A stretch of DNA of 64,000 bases, taken from NCBI RefSeq assembly GCF_017591435.1, contig NC_059277.1, forward strand, positions 3,272,001 to 3,336,000, read 5' to 3'. Source of the DNA: Portunus trituberculatus (lineage: Eukaryota; Arthropoda; Malacostraca; Decapoda; Portunidae). A program made the translations under genes and the position numbers. Below, piece after piece: positions 39,379-51,246 of the stretch (the stretch's first letter is position 1; every line of letters begins with the position of its first letter). The notes beneath the pieces were generated by a model that was not told the DNA's origin, did no database searches, and saw only the letters and a list, made by a program, of their open reading frames with translations.

Positions 39379-40086
39379 TTCGCGTGTCATGAAAGAAAGA
39401 AAAAACGTTACTTGCTCTACTTAATATAGGAAAGAAAAGTAAATTTGTATTATTCAGCGTAACTGGAGTGAAATAAAAATTAATACTTCGTTCCAGAACA
39501 ACTCGTCGCCACTTTTCGGTTAAACAAAGACAAGAAAAGATAACGTGAACAAGACTGGAAATCTTTGTTGTAACTAAAACACTCATGCAATACAAAACAT
39601 AGCCTGTCATCTTGTGTTTGGCGCGAGTGAACTTTCAAGTATCAAAACTCAAAACTTTTCAAAGGGATGCTCAGTTCTCGCCTAGCTCTCCGCGTGACGA
39701 TCCTCCCAGACTAATGTTCTATAGGCGGCCTCCCACGAGCACACCAATGAACTCCTACCCACAACACATGAGCTCGTATTCTTCAACGCTTTGTGCTCCA
39801 ATAAGGACTCCTCCCAAGACACATAGATGATTAGTCGGGTTCTCACGTGCGTCTTTCTCTCCTACTGGTGCAGAATTCTTGTTAAAGTGTAGCTACAACA
39901 ATACAAACCCCGCTAAAAACACCAATATCTTCCTTTACAGCGTGTAGAAAGTAGTGAAAGTGCTCGTAAGGCGTCAGAACGTTTAAGGATACAGACCATA
40001 ATCCCTACATAACTACACAGCTCGAGAAACGACATGACCTTAAGGCCTTTCTTCTTAAACGCCTAAGAGTCTCACCAGGACTACTT
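39377..40086. other. Non-coding stretch
   Basis: Unique DNA. A short + strand frame at 39612-39830 has no recognisable domain. Confidence 0.5.
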
Positions 40087-40090
40087 TTAA

Positions 40091-40296
40091 CCCCTTTACT
40101 ACTGAGATACATTTTTACTTCGATTTTTGGGGTACTATTAGACGATTTTATTTGAATTACGAAGGGTTTATGGAGGTCAAACGATTAATGGCCCAGTCTT
40201 CACCATTTTAATCCCTCACATAAGTTTCTGAAGCTGTGTAAAAACGCCAAATAGTAACTAGAATGAATATGAAAACACGTCATGGTACTGAAGGGG
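40091..40296 (-). mobile_element. piggyBac-like MITE, copy D
   Basis: A 206-bp copy flanked by perfect TTAA at 40087-40090 and 40297-40300. The right end is the intact terminal repeat (CATGGTACTGAAGGGG). The left end is CCCCTTTACTACTGAGA. It runs in the same direction as copy A and opposite to copies B, C and E. Confidence 0.92.
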
Positions 40297-40465
40297 TTAA
40301 AGGAGATGAGTTGATTTTCTCTCTAGTGAATTTTCCCCCATGCATGCGAAGGATCCTTGTCGCTACATCAATGTAACGTGTCCACGCCTTGCCAAGACAC
40401 CACTTTGCTCCATTGTAACAAATAGATGTAAATAAGGACTCACCGTAAACAATTATAAGTATTAA

Positions 40466-40678
40466 CCCCTTGAGTACCATGACGCGTTTCCATATTCGTT
40501 CCGCTTACTATTTTTTATTTTTATTTTTTTTTTTTTTATGCAGCTTCAGAAACTTATGTGGAAATTAAGATAGTGAAGACTTTGGCTATTAGTTTTCTGA
40601 CTCTATAGACGCTTTCCAAAGTAATAAAATGGTCATACCCAAACTCATGGTAAAATATGCTTTCCAGTACTGAAGAGG
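40466..40678 (+). mobile_element. piggyBac-like MITE, copy E
   Basis: A 213-bp copy flanked by TTAA at 40462-40465 and 40679-40682. The left end reads CCCCTTGAGTACCATGACGC and the right end CAGTACTGAAGAGG. An internal T-rich expansion at 40508-40537 replaces the usual TTTGATGATTTTA segment. It lies 169 bp from copy D in head-to-head inverted orientation. Confidence 0.92.
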
Positions 40679-40866
40679 TTAAGATCATAAGAACAATACC
40701 TGCCTTTCATTTCCTTGGCTTTTTTAACTATTTACTCTCTATTTCCTTATTCCCATTGTGTTCTTGTTTTAATTCCTTCCTTCCCTTTTTAAGAGCATGC
40801 ATGAACGTACATGGACACAAACTGTACAAGAAGATACAGATCGAAATAACATGTGATACCCGAATT

Positions 40867-40969
<103 letters not shown>

Positions 40970-41039
40970 TATTAGATATGGTTGCTATTATTACTATTCT
41001 AGTTACCTAAATGATTCTTTAGGCAATTTACCTAAAATA

Positions 41040-41212
41040 TTGCCAATTGGTGTTGGTGTAAACAATAATCATAGTTATGTACATAAATGTGACTGTCGGG
41101 AAGCTTCTGCTTGACAGTCTCTGCCATTTTTCTTTTCGTTTGTAAACATGTCTTTCTCAAATGTATTTATGCTAATGGGCAATAAACCTTTACTTACTTA
41201 CTTACTTACACA
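41040..41212 (+). mobile_element. Possible LINE 3' tail
   Basis: AT-rich unique DNA ending in GGGCAATAAACC followed by four TTAC units. An AATAAA signal just before a short 3'-terminal tetramer repeat is a common ending of non-LTR retroelements. No reverse transcriptase remnant is visible upstream, so the 5' limit is arbitrary and the call is tentative. Confidence 0.3.

Positions 41213-41214
<2 letters not shown>

Positions 41215-41289
<75 letters not shown>
41215..41289. repeat. (AC)n microsatellite
   Basis: AC run of about 75 bp directly after the TTAC units. Confidence 0.97.
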
Positions 41290-41294
<5 letters not shown>

Positions 41295-42261
41295 CTTGAA
41301 AAATTCGTAGGTACTGCAAGACACTCCTGAAAATACAACCCCCTTTGCCGTCCCCTTCCCTGTCTCAAAATGCTAATAAGGTTTGTCCCTCGACGTCCCC
41401 AGAAGGTGTGTGTTGTCTCGTTGCTCCTCTGCAGGCCACTCACGCCCACCTGTCACAGAACCCTCGTTACCTAATCCCTGTCACGCCGCCGCCTTCCCAA
41501 GTTGCCCATTTGGTCTGCCTCTTTTCCTCCTCCTGTTCCTTCCACCATGTCGTTCCTCTCCTCTTTTCCTTTCGTCCTTCCTTCGTTCGTCTCTCATTCG
41601 CTCCTAAAGTCACGTATTTTGTCTTCTTTTCCTTCCTTAATGTTGTGTCGTTTTCTTCCTTTATTTCCTTCCTTCCTTCTTTTCTTCATTCTTTTATTGA
41701 TTAATTTTCTCGTTTATTTGGTCATTTACCTTTCCACGTGTCAGTCTTTTTTTTTCTCCCATCTATTCTTTTTATTCCATTTGATCGTTCCTTTCCTTTC
41801 TTCTATCCATCCATATCCATTCATCCATTCATCCGCCCATATCTAAATTCTCTATTCATTCTTCATTCTTTTCTTCCTTTTTTTTTGTTTACTCTCATTT
41901 GTTAAAGCTTTCTCTCCTACTTCTTTATTTCTTCATTACTCATTCATTTTCTTCAATTTCACTTTCCTCTGCCGTTCATCCTTTTCACTTTTCATTTATT
42001 TCTTTTTGAAACGTTTCCACCTTTTTTTTTCTTATATCTTCATTACCTAGTCGCTTTATACATTCTTAATTTTTCCTTCGTTTTCTTTTTTTCTCTTTTC
42101 ATTTAGTTTGGATTCATTTTTTTTTTTTTATTTCTTCATCTTTTCTTTCCTCCTCACGTTTAATTTCTCTCCTTACAGATCTTCGCTTTGGAAAATTGCT
42201 GAGAAATTATTATAACACTCTTCATTCTTTTCATTTTTTACTTTTTCTTCTTTTTCTTTTA
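41290..42261. other. Non-coding stretch
   Basis: GC-richer to 41530, then strongly T/C-rich with CATC-like units near 41805-41835. Frames here are compositional. Confidence 0.5.
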
Positions 42262-42311
42262 CTCCTCCTCCTCCTCCTCCTCCTCCTCCTCCTCCTCCTC
42301 CTCCTCCTCCT
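42262..42311. repeat. (CCT)16 triplet array
   Basis: Pure CTC triplets. Confidence 0.96.
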
Positions 42312-42391
42312 TATCAAATTTGGCTCCAATGTAAGACTCCACTCATATTTTAAACTAATTTCCAACAATCTGCTTTGTCTCTGGTTGTCTG

Positions 42392-42393
<2 letters not shown>

Positions 42394-42478
<85 letters not shown>
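42394..42478. repeat. (TC)42 microsatellite
   Basis: Pure TC run of 85 bp. Confidence 0.98.
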
Positions 42479-42480
<2 letters not shown>

Positions 42481-42619
42481 CGACCTTAAGGATGATTGAT
42501 CGAGAATCTTGACTACATTTCAAAACATGTGTATATTCTTCACCAATATTTGTAAAACATTCTTGCCACTTTATATGAGAACTTAAAGAAACTCCCTCAA
42601 GATCAACTTTCTTTCCCAC

Positions 42620-42690
42620 CTCCTCTTCCTCCTCCTCCTCCTCCTCCTCCTCCTCCTCCTCCTCCTCCTCCTCCTCCTCCTCCTCCTTCT
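42620..42690. repeat. (CCT)n triplet array
   Basis: CTC triplets of about 70 bp, with one CTT variant near the start. Confidence 0.96.
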
Positions 42691-42850
42691 GGTGTTTTAT
42701 TCTCGTCCTCCTTCTTCACCTTTTGTTGTTGTTTTTGTTGTTGGTTTTATGTTATCGAGGAAGTATTTTTTTTGTTATGGCTGTTTTCCCTCATATTTTT
42801 TTTTATTGCTTTTACATTTCTTCTCCTTTCCTTCTTCCTTTTTCCTTTAT

Positions 42851-42896
42851 CTCCTCCTCCTCCTCCTCCTCCTCCTCCTCCTCCTCCTCCTCCTCA
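42851..42896. repeat. (CCT)15 triplet array
   Basis: Pure CTC triplets. Confidence 0.96.
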
Positions 42897-43541
42897 CCTG
42901 TCGGAAATGAGCTTCAGGTTCTAAACTTCGATAAGACGAGAAAAGTCTGCCCAATATTTTCTCCTGCCACTCCTCAGCTGCATATGGTTGATAATCCTGC
43001 TTCTTCTATTTTTCCTTTTTCGTCTTTCTCTTCCGCTTTCTTGTCTTCTGCTTTGTGTGTGTGTGTGTGTTGGAGTTTGTTTTCTCTATCATGTTTTTAG
43101 CTTTTACTTTGTTCATTAGTTTCCTTGTGTTTTTTTTTCTTTTCTTTTCTTTTATTTGTCCTTTCTATGTTGTTTTCTCTCTCTCTCTCTCTCTCTTTTC
43201 TTTTTTTTTTTCTCTCCAGTGCTTTGATTCGCCATTTTTTTTCTCTATTTTCTTACTTTTCCTTTCTTTGTTTTCGTGTATTCGATTTCTGTTTATTTGC
43301 ATATCCATCTTGATTACCTTATTCATTTACTCTTTTATCAAGTTTGCCTTATTTATATTCTTTTCTGATTTATTCTCTCATGTTCTTTCACTTCTCATTG
43401 TCTGTTTGTTTTTTTTTCTTTTCTTATTTACTTTCCTTAATTTCGTTGATATTAGACTAGTATGATTTTTATGTTCTATTTGTTTTATTTCCATTGGTTC
43501 TTTTTTCTCTTTTCTTTGTGAAGGGAGATTTAAGACTCACC

Positions 43542-43546
<5 letters not shown>
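42897..43546. other. T-rich non-coding stretch
   Basis: Runs of T and short CT/TG patches (43055-43070 TG, 43179-43197 CT). No gene is recognised. Confidence 0.55.

Positions 43547-43630
<84 letters not shown>
43547..43630. repeat. (TC)42 microsatellite
   Basis: Pure TC run of 84 bp. Confidence 0.98.
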
Positions 43631-43635
<5 letters not shown>

Positions 43636-43919
43636 CAAGTTTTCGTTTTATTTTTTTAGTGGTGTTGATTTTGTTGCTGTTTTTTTCTTTTCACTTAAGC
43701 ATTTTATTTACGTTGAGGTTCCCTTCACCATAATTTTCTGTATCGTATTTATGCTGCCACGTTCATCAGGTTCTCTCCTTCTTTCCCTTAAAACATCGCT
43801 CACAAAACTCTCCTTCTTTCATTCCCAAGGGTCTTATTTTTTTCCGTCCCCGACACTGACCCGCTTTTTTCTTTTTTTTTTTTGTTCTTCCTTACCTCTC
43901 TCCTCCTCACTCCACTACC

Positions 43920-44861
<942 letters not shown>

Positions 44862-44950
44862 CCTCCTCCTCCTCCTCCTCCTCCTCCTCCTCCTCCTCCT
44901 CCTCCTCCTCCTCCTCCTCCTCCTCCTCCTCCTCCTCCTCCTCCTCCTCC
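44862..44950. repeat. (CCT)29 triplet array
   Basis: Pure CTC triplets of about 89 bp. Confidence 0.97.
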
Positions 44951-45772
44951 CTTTTGTCTCTATTGACAGCATCTTCCTTTCCCTCTACCTTCTTTCCACT
45001 TTTTCCTTCTCCTATATACCTCCTGTTAACCCTCGTACTCTGTCCCATCAGCGCTACCAGCCAGACCTGTCACGCCTTGCCCTGACAGCTCCGTTGGGCG
45101 TATCTCACCCCTTTCCCGCACCCCCACTCTTTTTCCCAAGAAACTCGCGTATTTGTTCCCTGCCGCCTCGTGACAACTTCCCCGGGCCGAGTCGCTGAGA
45201 CCTTGTGGTGATTTATGATGGTATTCACAAACCTTCCCCGTGTCCTCCTCCATCAAGGTCGTGAATTTGCATCTTTTACGCCCCCCTCTGAAAAAAAAGT
45301 AAAGGAAAAAAAAGGAGGATTTACGTAAAAAGCCTATAGGAGCTACACGGCTCTTTTTCTTTTTTTTTCCTTTGGAGCGTATGCCTAAAGAACCCCGAGT
45401 GAGGCACGAAGGAGAGGAAAGAAAAAAAGGGAAAGAAAAGATTGTTCGGTCATGTGATGGTGATGCTATAAATCTCTCGTCCGGGAGGGAAAAGATTGGA
45501 TGAATATAGAAAAAATAACGGGGTAATGGATCGCATAATGTTAGATAAGTAAGATGGATTACCGAATGATACAAGTAGATCCATTTTAAATCACCATCAG
45601 GCACAAAACAAGGTTACGAGTACGGGAATATTTCATCGTACCTTCCATATAAACTATTGTACTGACAAAAAACAAGTGAAAATAAAAAACGGGTGGAGAT
45701 TTGTGAGTATGTATAAGCAAACTTTCCATGTAACATTGAATTCTGATCTCGGAAATTTGTTTATTATATTTT
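44951..45772. other. Non-coding stretch with GC-richer island
   Basis: 45040-45270 is balanced and non-repetitive. A minus-strand frame of 192 codons (45026-45604) is the longest not dominated by a microsatellite, but it crosses A/T homopolymer runs and shows no domain. I do not call it a gene. Confidence 0.4.
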
Positions 45773-45832
45773 CATTGTTGTTGTTGTTGTTGTACTTGTT
45801 GTTGTTGTTGTTGTACTTGTTGTTGTTGTTGT
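45773..45832. repeat. (TTG)n with TAC punctuation
   Basis: Two TAC triplets (45793-45795 and 45814-45816), 21 bp apart, split the TTG run into equal blocks, giving a 21-bp higher-order unit. Confidence 0.93.
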
Positions 45833-46050
45833 TTTAGCCCAATGCGTCAGTCACGAATAAAAAAAAATAAAATTGTGAGATAGTTCCTCGATTTATTATA
45901 CTTAATATTTATAGTTGCATTTACTAACAATTTCATGGTTAAAAATAAATGAATTAAATAAAAGAGAGCAGTATCCCTTTATTACAAGGCACCGTTTTCT
46001 TTACACTGTTTGCCTTTGAATTTAATGACTCGGTTATTATTGTAACTTTT

Positions 46051-46073
46051 CAACTGTGTTTGTGTGTGTGTAT

Positions 46074-46150
<77 letters not shown>
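46051..46150. repeat. (TG)n microsatellite
   Basis: TG run with TATG variants up to 46080, then pure to 46150. Confidence 0.97.
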
Positions 46151-46154
<4 letters not shown>

Positions 46155-46207
46155 TATGTATGTAGTTTGTATTTATTCTTTTTAATTACTCTTCTCTACC
46201 ATTCAGA

Positions 46208-46209
<2 letters not shown>

Positions 46210-46301
<92 letters not shown>
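46210..46301. repeat. (AG)n microsatellite
   Basis: AG run of about 92 bp with one AAAG variant near 46289. Confidence 0.97.
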
Positions 46302-46390
46302 TGGGAGTCAGTTCTCTTAAAGATAAAAGACAAGATTGAATGAAAAAGAAAGACAAGGAAATTGGGTGAATGAAAATTTAGTGGAAAGCC

Positions 46391-46391
<1 letters not shown>

Positions 46392-46422
<31 letters not shown>
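46392..46422. repeat. (GA)15 microsatellite
   Basis: Pure GA run. Confidence 0.96.
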
Positions 46423-46424
<2 letters not shown>

Positions 46425-46630
46425 TGCATTCACCTACCTCGAGGAAAGCCACGGGACATGTTCCTTCAATAAGTTAGATTGAATTGAGACCAAGTATACC
46501 CGCCACTCTAATTGCCATCCACTCAGGGCCCTGCAAACCTCTTTCCTGATGATGAGTCCCAGAGGCGTGTGCAGATATTGACTCCTAATGCACAAACTAA
46601 CACAAAGGAAGAACAAGTAAGAAGGCACTA

Positions 46631-46633
<3 letters not shown>

Positions 46634-46707
<74 letters not shown>
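46634..46707. repeat. (TC)37 microsatellite
   Basis: Pure TC run of 74 bp. Confidence 0.98.
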
Positions 46708-46710
<3 letters not shown>

Positions 46711-47111
46711 CTTCTTTTAACCTTCTCAGTTTTTAGTGTCAAATTTGCATTAATTATTACAGGAAGTGTTTATTTTTCTCATGATTTGAAAAATGAATGA
46801 AGGAAAACGGAACTCAAAATTTTGTCCCGTAAAACGAATTAAGAAAGGGTGTATGTGTTTTTTTCTTTTTCTTCATTTATACTACGAATTTCCGAAACAA
46901 CAGAGGATTGCACCTGATTTTTTTTTTCTCTTTTCTTTTTTTTCCTTTACTCATTTTTTAAATTTCTAAAAATCAAATGAAACTTCAATTACTCAAAGTA
47001 TGATCTAAAATTAATAAAAAGAGAAACAGTATGATTTTTTGCACTTTACTTTCACTACTCTCTCTTCGTTTTATTTCACTGATCTAATAAACGAGACCTG
47101 AAGCAACTTTT

Positions 47112-47114
<3 letters not shown>
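46708..47114. other. Non-coding stretch
   Basis: AT-rich with T runs near 46920 and 46940. No feature is recognised. Confidence 0.5.

Positions 47115-47203
<89 letters not shown>
47115..47203. repeat. (TC)44 microsatellite
   Basis: Pure TC run of about 89 bp. Confidence 0.98.
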
Positions 47204-47207
<4 letters not shown>

Positions 47208-47395
47208 CCAAGGAATTCTTAAGATCAAAAGGGTTGTTTTTGTTGTCAGCGAATCTGGAGAGGCCGTCTTGTGATCCTGACCTCGTCGACCTCCAGTATG
47301 TTCTATATTGTTTATTAAGAATTTTCGCAGCAATTTGTTAAAGTATGGCGTATTTTTGTATGTAAGACGTGCAGTTTGTTTACTCTTACTAATGG

Positions 47396-47484
47396 ATGTG
47401 TGTGTGGGTGTGTATGTGTGTGTGTCTGTGTGTGTGTGTTTGAGTGTGACTCCGTGGTTTGTTTAGATATGCAGACTACACACA

Positions 47485-47564
<80 letters not shown>
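47396..47564. repeat. (TG)n and (CA)n in inverted pair
   Basis: Imperfect TG run (47396-47446), a 30-bp spacer, then CA run (47477-47564). The two arms are complementary. Confidence 0.95.
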
Positions 47565-47566
<2 letters not shown>

Positions 47567-47677
47567 TCCAATTTAGAACAAACTAAGAAACACAAGTTTG
47601 CATAACACACGTCTCAAATAAAAACAAAAAAAGCGTAAATTGGACAGTGAAAGAAAAAACTCCTTCTCTTTCTCCTT

Positions 47678-47767
47678 CTCTTCCTCCTCCTCCTCCTCCT
47701 CCTCCTCCTCCTCCTCCTCCTCCTCCTCCTCCTCCTCCTCCTCCTCCTCCTCTTCCTCCTCCTCCTC
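47678..47767. repeat. (CCT)n triplet array
   Basis: CTC triplets of about 90 bp with few variants, preceded by CTT/CTC hexamers. Confidence 0.97.
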
Positions 47768-47904
47768 TATCTTCACTGGTCTTATTAGATTCCTACCTTG
47801 CGTTGTCACCATTACGACAAAACGCAGCATATTTCCATCTTAACCCTGGAAAATATCACTAGAAATCCTGTGAATCTGATGGGAAAATGGCAAATAGTGC
47901 TGGC

Positions 47905-47906
<2 letters not shown>

Positions 47907-47968
<62 letters not shown>
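47907..47968. repeat. (GA)31 microsatellite
   Basis: Pure GA run of 62 bp. Confidence 0.98.
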
Positions 47969-47969
<1 letters not shown>

Positions 47970-47977
47970 GAAATTCA

Positions 47978-48170
47978 ATGGCTAGATAGATAGAAAGACA
48001 AATAAAAATTAGTTTAATATACAAATAATGAATGAATAGATAGATAAATTGAACGACTTATCGATAGCTCGATGAATAGGTAAATTGACATACAAATAGA
48101 TTGACAGATAGATAGTTAGTTAGATAGATTGATAAATACATAGACAGAGAAATCAATAGATAGAGAATTT
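47978..48170. repeat. Degenerate (GATA)n region
   Basis: Diverged AGATAGAT-type tetramers spread between two (GA)n arrays. Confidence 0.8.
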
Positions 48171-48182
48171 TCGTAGATGTAC

Positions 48183-48221
48183 AGAGAGAGAGACACAGAG
48201 AGAGACAGAGAGAGAGTCAGG

Positions 48222-48287
<66 letters not shown>
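48183..48287. repeat. (GA)n-(CT)n inverted pair
   Basis: Imperfect GA with ACA variants (48183-48216), a 9-bp spacer, then pure CT (48226-48287). Confidence 0.96.
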
Positions 48288-48289
<2 letters not shown>

Positions 48290-48291
<2 letters not shown>

Positions 48292-48480
48292 ATCCTGATT
48301 GAATTCATAGCTCGCATCAGTTCATTCCTGACGGAGGGCGAAGTCAGCGTCCCCCACCCGGGAATTTGTGATGGTGGCGGTGGGTTAGCGGGCGCCGGGG
48401 CACCATTACTGGCCTGAATTGTCTGGTAATTGTGGTGAGAGAGGCGGCGGCGGCCCGGAAGGAGGCTAATGCAAGTGGTT
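48290..48480. other. GC-rich unique island
   Basis: Non-repetitive and CpG-containing (GGCGGCGGC, GCGCCGGGGC), with TAATTG-type homeodomain cores near 48428. No coding frame is recognised. Confidence 0.35.
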
Positions 48481-48875
48481 GAGGTGGGTGGTAATTGGTG
48501 GCCGCGAGGGTGGTGGTGGTGATGTGATGCTAGTGGTGGTGGTGGTAGTGGTGGAGGTTAAAGGATACAGGTGGTGGTAATGATGGTGATTCTTGTGCTT
48601 GTGAGTGAAATGGTGTAGGTTTTGATGGTGGTGGTGGTGGTGGTGTTAGGTATTGGTTGTTGAAGGTAGGAATTGTGGTAGTAGTTGTGGTGGTGGTAAC
48701 TCATTTAGAAAGTTTTGGTTCATGTGTTTGTTGAAGTTATAATGGTTGTTGCAATAGTGGTAATATTTGCAGTTTGTCATTAATTTTCTTTTTCTGCAGT
48801 ACAAGAAATTTCAGTTAATACAATTGTTAAGGTAGAAATGGTGGTGATGGTGGTGGTGGTGGTGGTGGTGGTCTC
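48481..48875. repeat. (TGG)n low-complexity region
   Basis: Imperfect GGT/GAT triplets with purer cores at 48526-48550, 48621-48642 and 48852-48872. Confidence 0.9.
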
Positions 48876-49531
48876 AGGTGTAAACGTGGTGTGAAATTGG
48901 TTGAATTCCTTAATCCTACTACGTATTTTTTTTTTCAGTGTAGGTATTCTTCTGTTGATTGTTCGTGTAATGAGCGCCGCCTTCCGTGCGAAACCAACGT
49001 AAACATTTTTATTTCCGAGTTACCAATACAAGCTTGAATTTGAAACTGGTAATGAATATCAAGCAGCATAACAAAGAGTAATACCAAGAAAGCACTGCAA
49101 TATGTCTCAGATTGAAGTACTGGAAGATGACAAATTTTGATTAATATACATTGCAATACTAGAAGAAAAAGTATAACACGTTGAAAAAAAACACAAGAAA
49201 AGTAAAAGAAATTCCAGTAAAAAAGAGTAAGTTCTGAATAAACCTAAATATAAATTCTAGAAAGATCATAAAAGAAAAGAAAACGAAAACAGTGAGGCAA
49301 CGAAAGCAAAGGAAAAAATCAAAATACAGAATATCAGAAAGGCGAAAATTTGAAGTAGAGGGAAAAGGAGAAAGAAAAATTCAGTGACCTACATACTTTC
49401 CTAAGGACAGAGAGGAAGATCTAATGGTTCCCTTCCTACCGCTACTGCCTCACCCCGCCCCTCACGCTCTGCTGACGGTGCTGCGGGAGGAGTCTGGGGA
49501 TAGCTGCCTATTGTGCTGCTGCTGGTGATGG
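48876..49531. other. Non-coding stretch
   Basis: AT-rich, with 49150-49390 strongly A-rich. A short GC-richer patch lies at 49430-49520. No gene is recognised. Confidence 0.5.
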
Positions 49532-49690
49532 CGGTGAATGGTGAATGGTGAATGGTCGTGATGGTAATGGTTAGTGTTGAGGTAAATAACTGTGGTAGTG
49601 ACGAGTTATTTTTTGTGAAGATGGTAAAGGAGGGATGATAGTAATGATAGTGGGCTGTGTATGGTGGTGGTGGTGGTGGTGGTGGTGGTG
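49532..49690. repeat. (GAATGGT)3 and (TGG)n
   Basis: Three GAATGGT heptamers at about 49536-49556 and a pure GGT run at 49664-49690. Confidence 0.88.
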
Positions 49691-49790
49691 GCTGAGGCTA
49701 GTGGAAATGTGACTTATGATTAAAACAAAGACTTACATAACGACGAGACATGAAGAGATGGAGTGAAAGGAAGTTTAAAGTAGAACTAGT

Positions 49791-49793
<3 letters not shown>

Positions 49794-49829
<36 letters not shown>
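49794..49829. repeat. (AG)18 microsatellite
   Basis: Pure AG run. Confidence 0.97.
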
Positions 49830-49833
<4 letters not shown>

Positions 49834-49885
49834 AAGTAAATCTTGCGTCTGCTATTCTCCTTACAGAAAACACATCCACACGCAT

Positions 49886-49888
<3 letters not shown>

Positions 49889-49949
<61 letters not shown>
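49889..49949. repeat. (AC)30 microsatellite
   Basis: Pure AC run of 61 bp. Confidence 0.98.
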
Positions 49950-49951
<2 letters not shown>

Positions 49952-50034
49952 CTCGACGCAGCTGCAAGAAAAAATAAAACAGCAATATTCCGAGAAGCAG
50001 TAAAAGCCACAGCAATTTTGTCTCAGCTGTTCTC

Positions 50035-50035
<1 letters not shown>

Positions 50036-50114
<79 letters not shown>
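50036..50114. repeat. (AC)39 microsatellite
   Basis: Pure AC run of 79 bp, 86 bp after the previous AC run in the same orientation. Confidence 0.98.
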
Positions 50115-50116
<2 letters not shown>

Positions 50117-50694
50117 CTCAAGATCTATAAACAAATAAGAACCAAGAATAAGTCACTTTTTTTTTTTTGCTCCCTTTTCTTTGTCAGTTCGTAATGGATT
50201 TTTTTTTTTTAGGATAACACCAGAACATCTTATTATGCTTTCAATGCCGGTCAATAGTGTAAACTTTATTCTTCTTGGTACGTTCGTTTCATAATCTTTG
50301 CTCCGTGAGATCTGAAGTTGAGTTGAGGTTAAAGATTGATAAGGAATAGATTTCAGTTCATGTAAGATAGTAATGGAAATGCCAGGGTGGTGTAACTTAC
50401 AGTGGAAATGTACCGGGATTTTCACTAAGCACTTACGGGAAATTCGTGCTTGAAATTGATTACTTACTATAGTTTGTCTATTGTAAAATGGCTCCTGGAT
50501 TTCAAACTTCTTGCAGCTTATTGATAAACTAATTGATTTGATGTGAATAGTATTTGTTTTCTATTAATCAACGCACTTATTACAAGGATAGCTCACGGTT
50601 TGCCTCAAGATCTGACAACCACGCATTCCCTGGGACATCATTAAAACCCAGACCAATGAGACAGTTTAGAATAGACAGACTATAGCTCCAATCC
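50115..50694. other. Non-coding stretch
   Basis: AT-rich unique DNA with T runs near 50159 and 50201. No feature is recognised. Confidence 0.5.
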
Positions 50695-51132
50695 TGCCAT
50701 GATCATCACCACTACCACTACTGCCATCACTATTATTTCCATGACTACGTTTACTACCAAAATCATCATCATAGTTACCATCACCATTACTGCCACCATC
50801 ACCACTACAATTTTCTCAATATCACTAACAATTTCACTAGAACATAACACACCACCAGATTGATACTTAAACTTTTCCACCAATAACACTGCAACACCAG
50901 CCAACGTAACTAACACCGAACACTACAAATAGCACCACCACCAACGCACACCAAAAGACCAACACTACCTCAACACCATTAAGGCACCACCACCTAGTTA
51001 CTACCACAATCACCACACTAAAACTCATAAATACTGATGCCTTTTGTAGTACTAACAGTCGACATTGGCATTTCTCTTTCCCTCCACCACCACCACCACC
51101 ACCACCACCACCACCACCACCACCACCACCAC
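50695..51132. repeat. CAC/ATC low-complexity region with (CCA)16
   Basis: Imperfect CAC, ACC and ATC triplets through 51010, then pure CAC triplets at 51085-51132. Confidence 0.9.
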
Positions 51133-51193
51133 TGGTCAGCATAGAATATCGTGGGAATCAATAAACTGCCTGTCATGATCTCACAGCCGACCT

Positions 51194-51197
<4 letters not shown>

Positions 51198-51242
<45 letters not shown>
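51198..51242. repeat. (AG)22 microsatellite
   Basis: Pure AG run of 45 bp. Confidence 0.97.
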
Positions 51243-51246
<4 letters not shown>

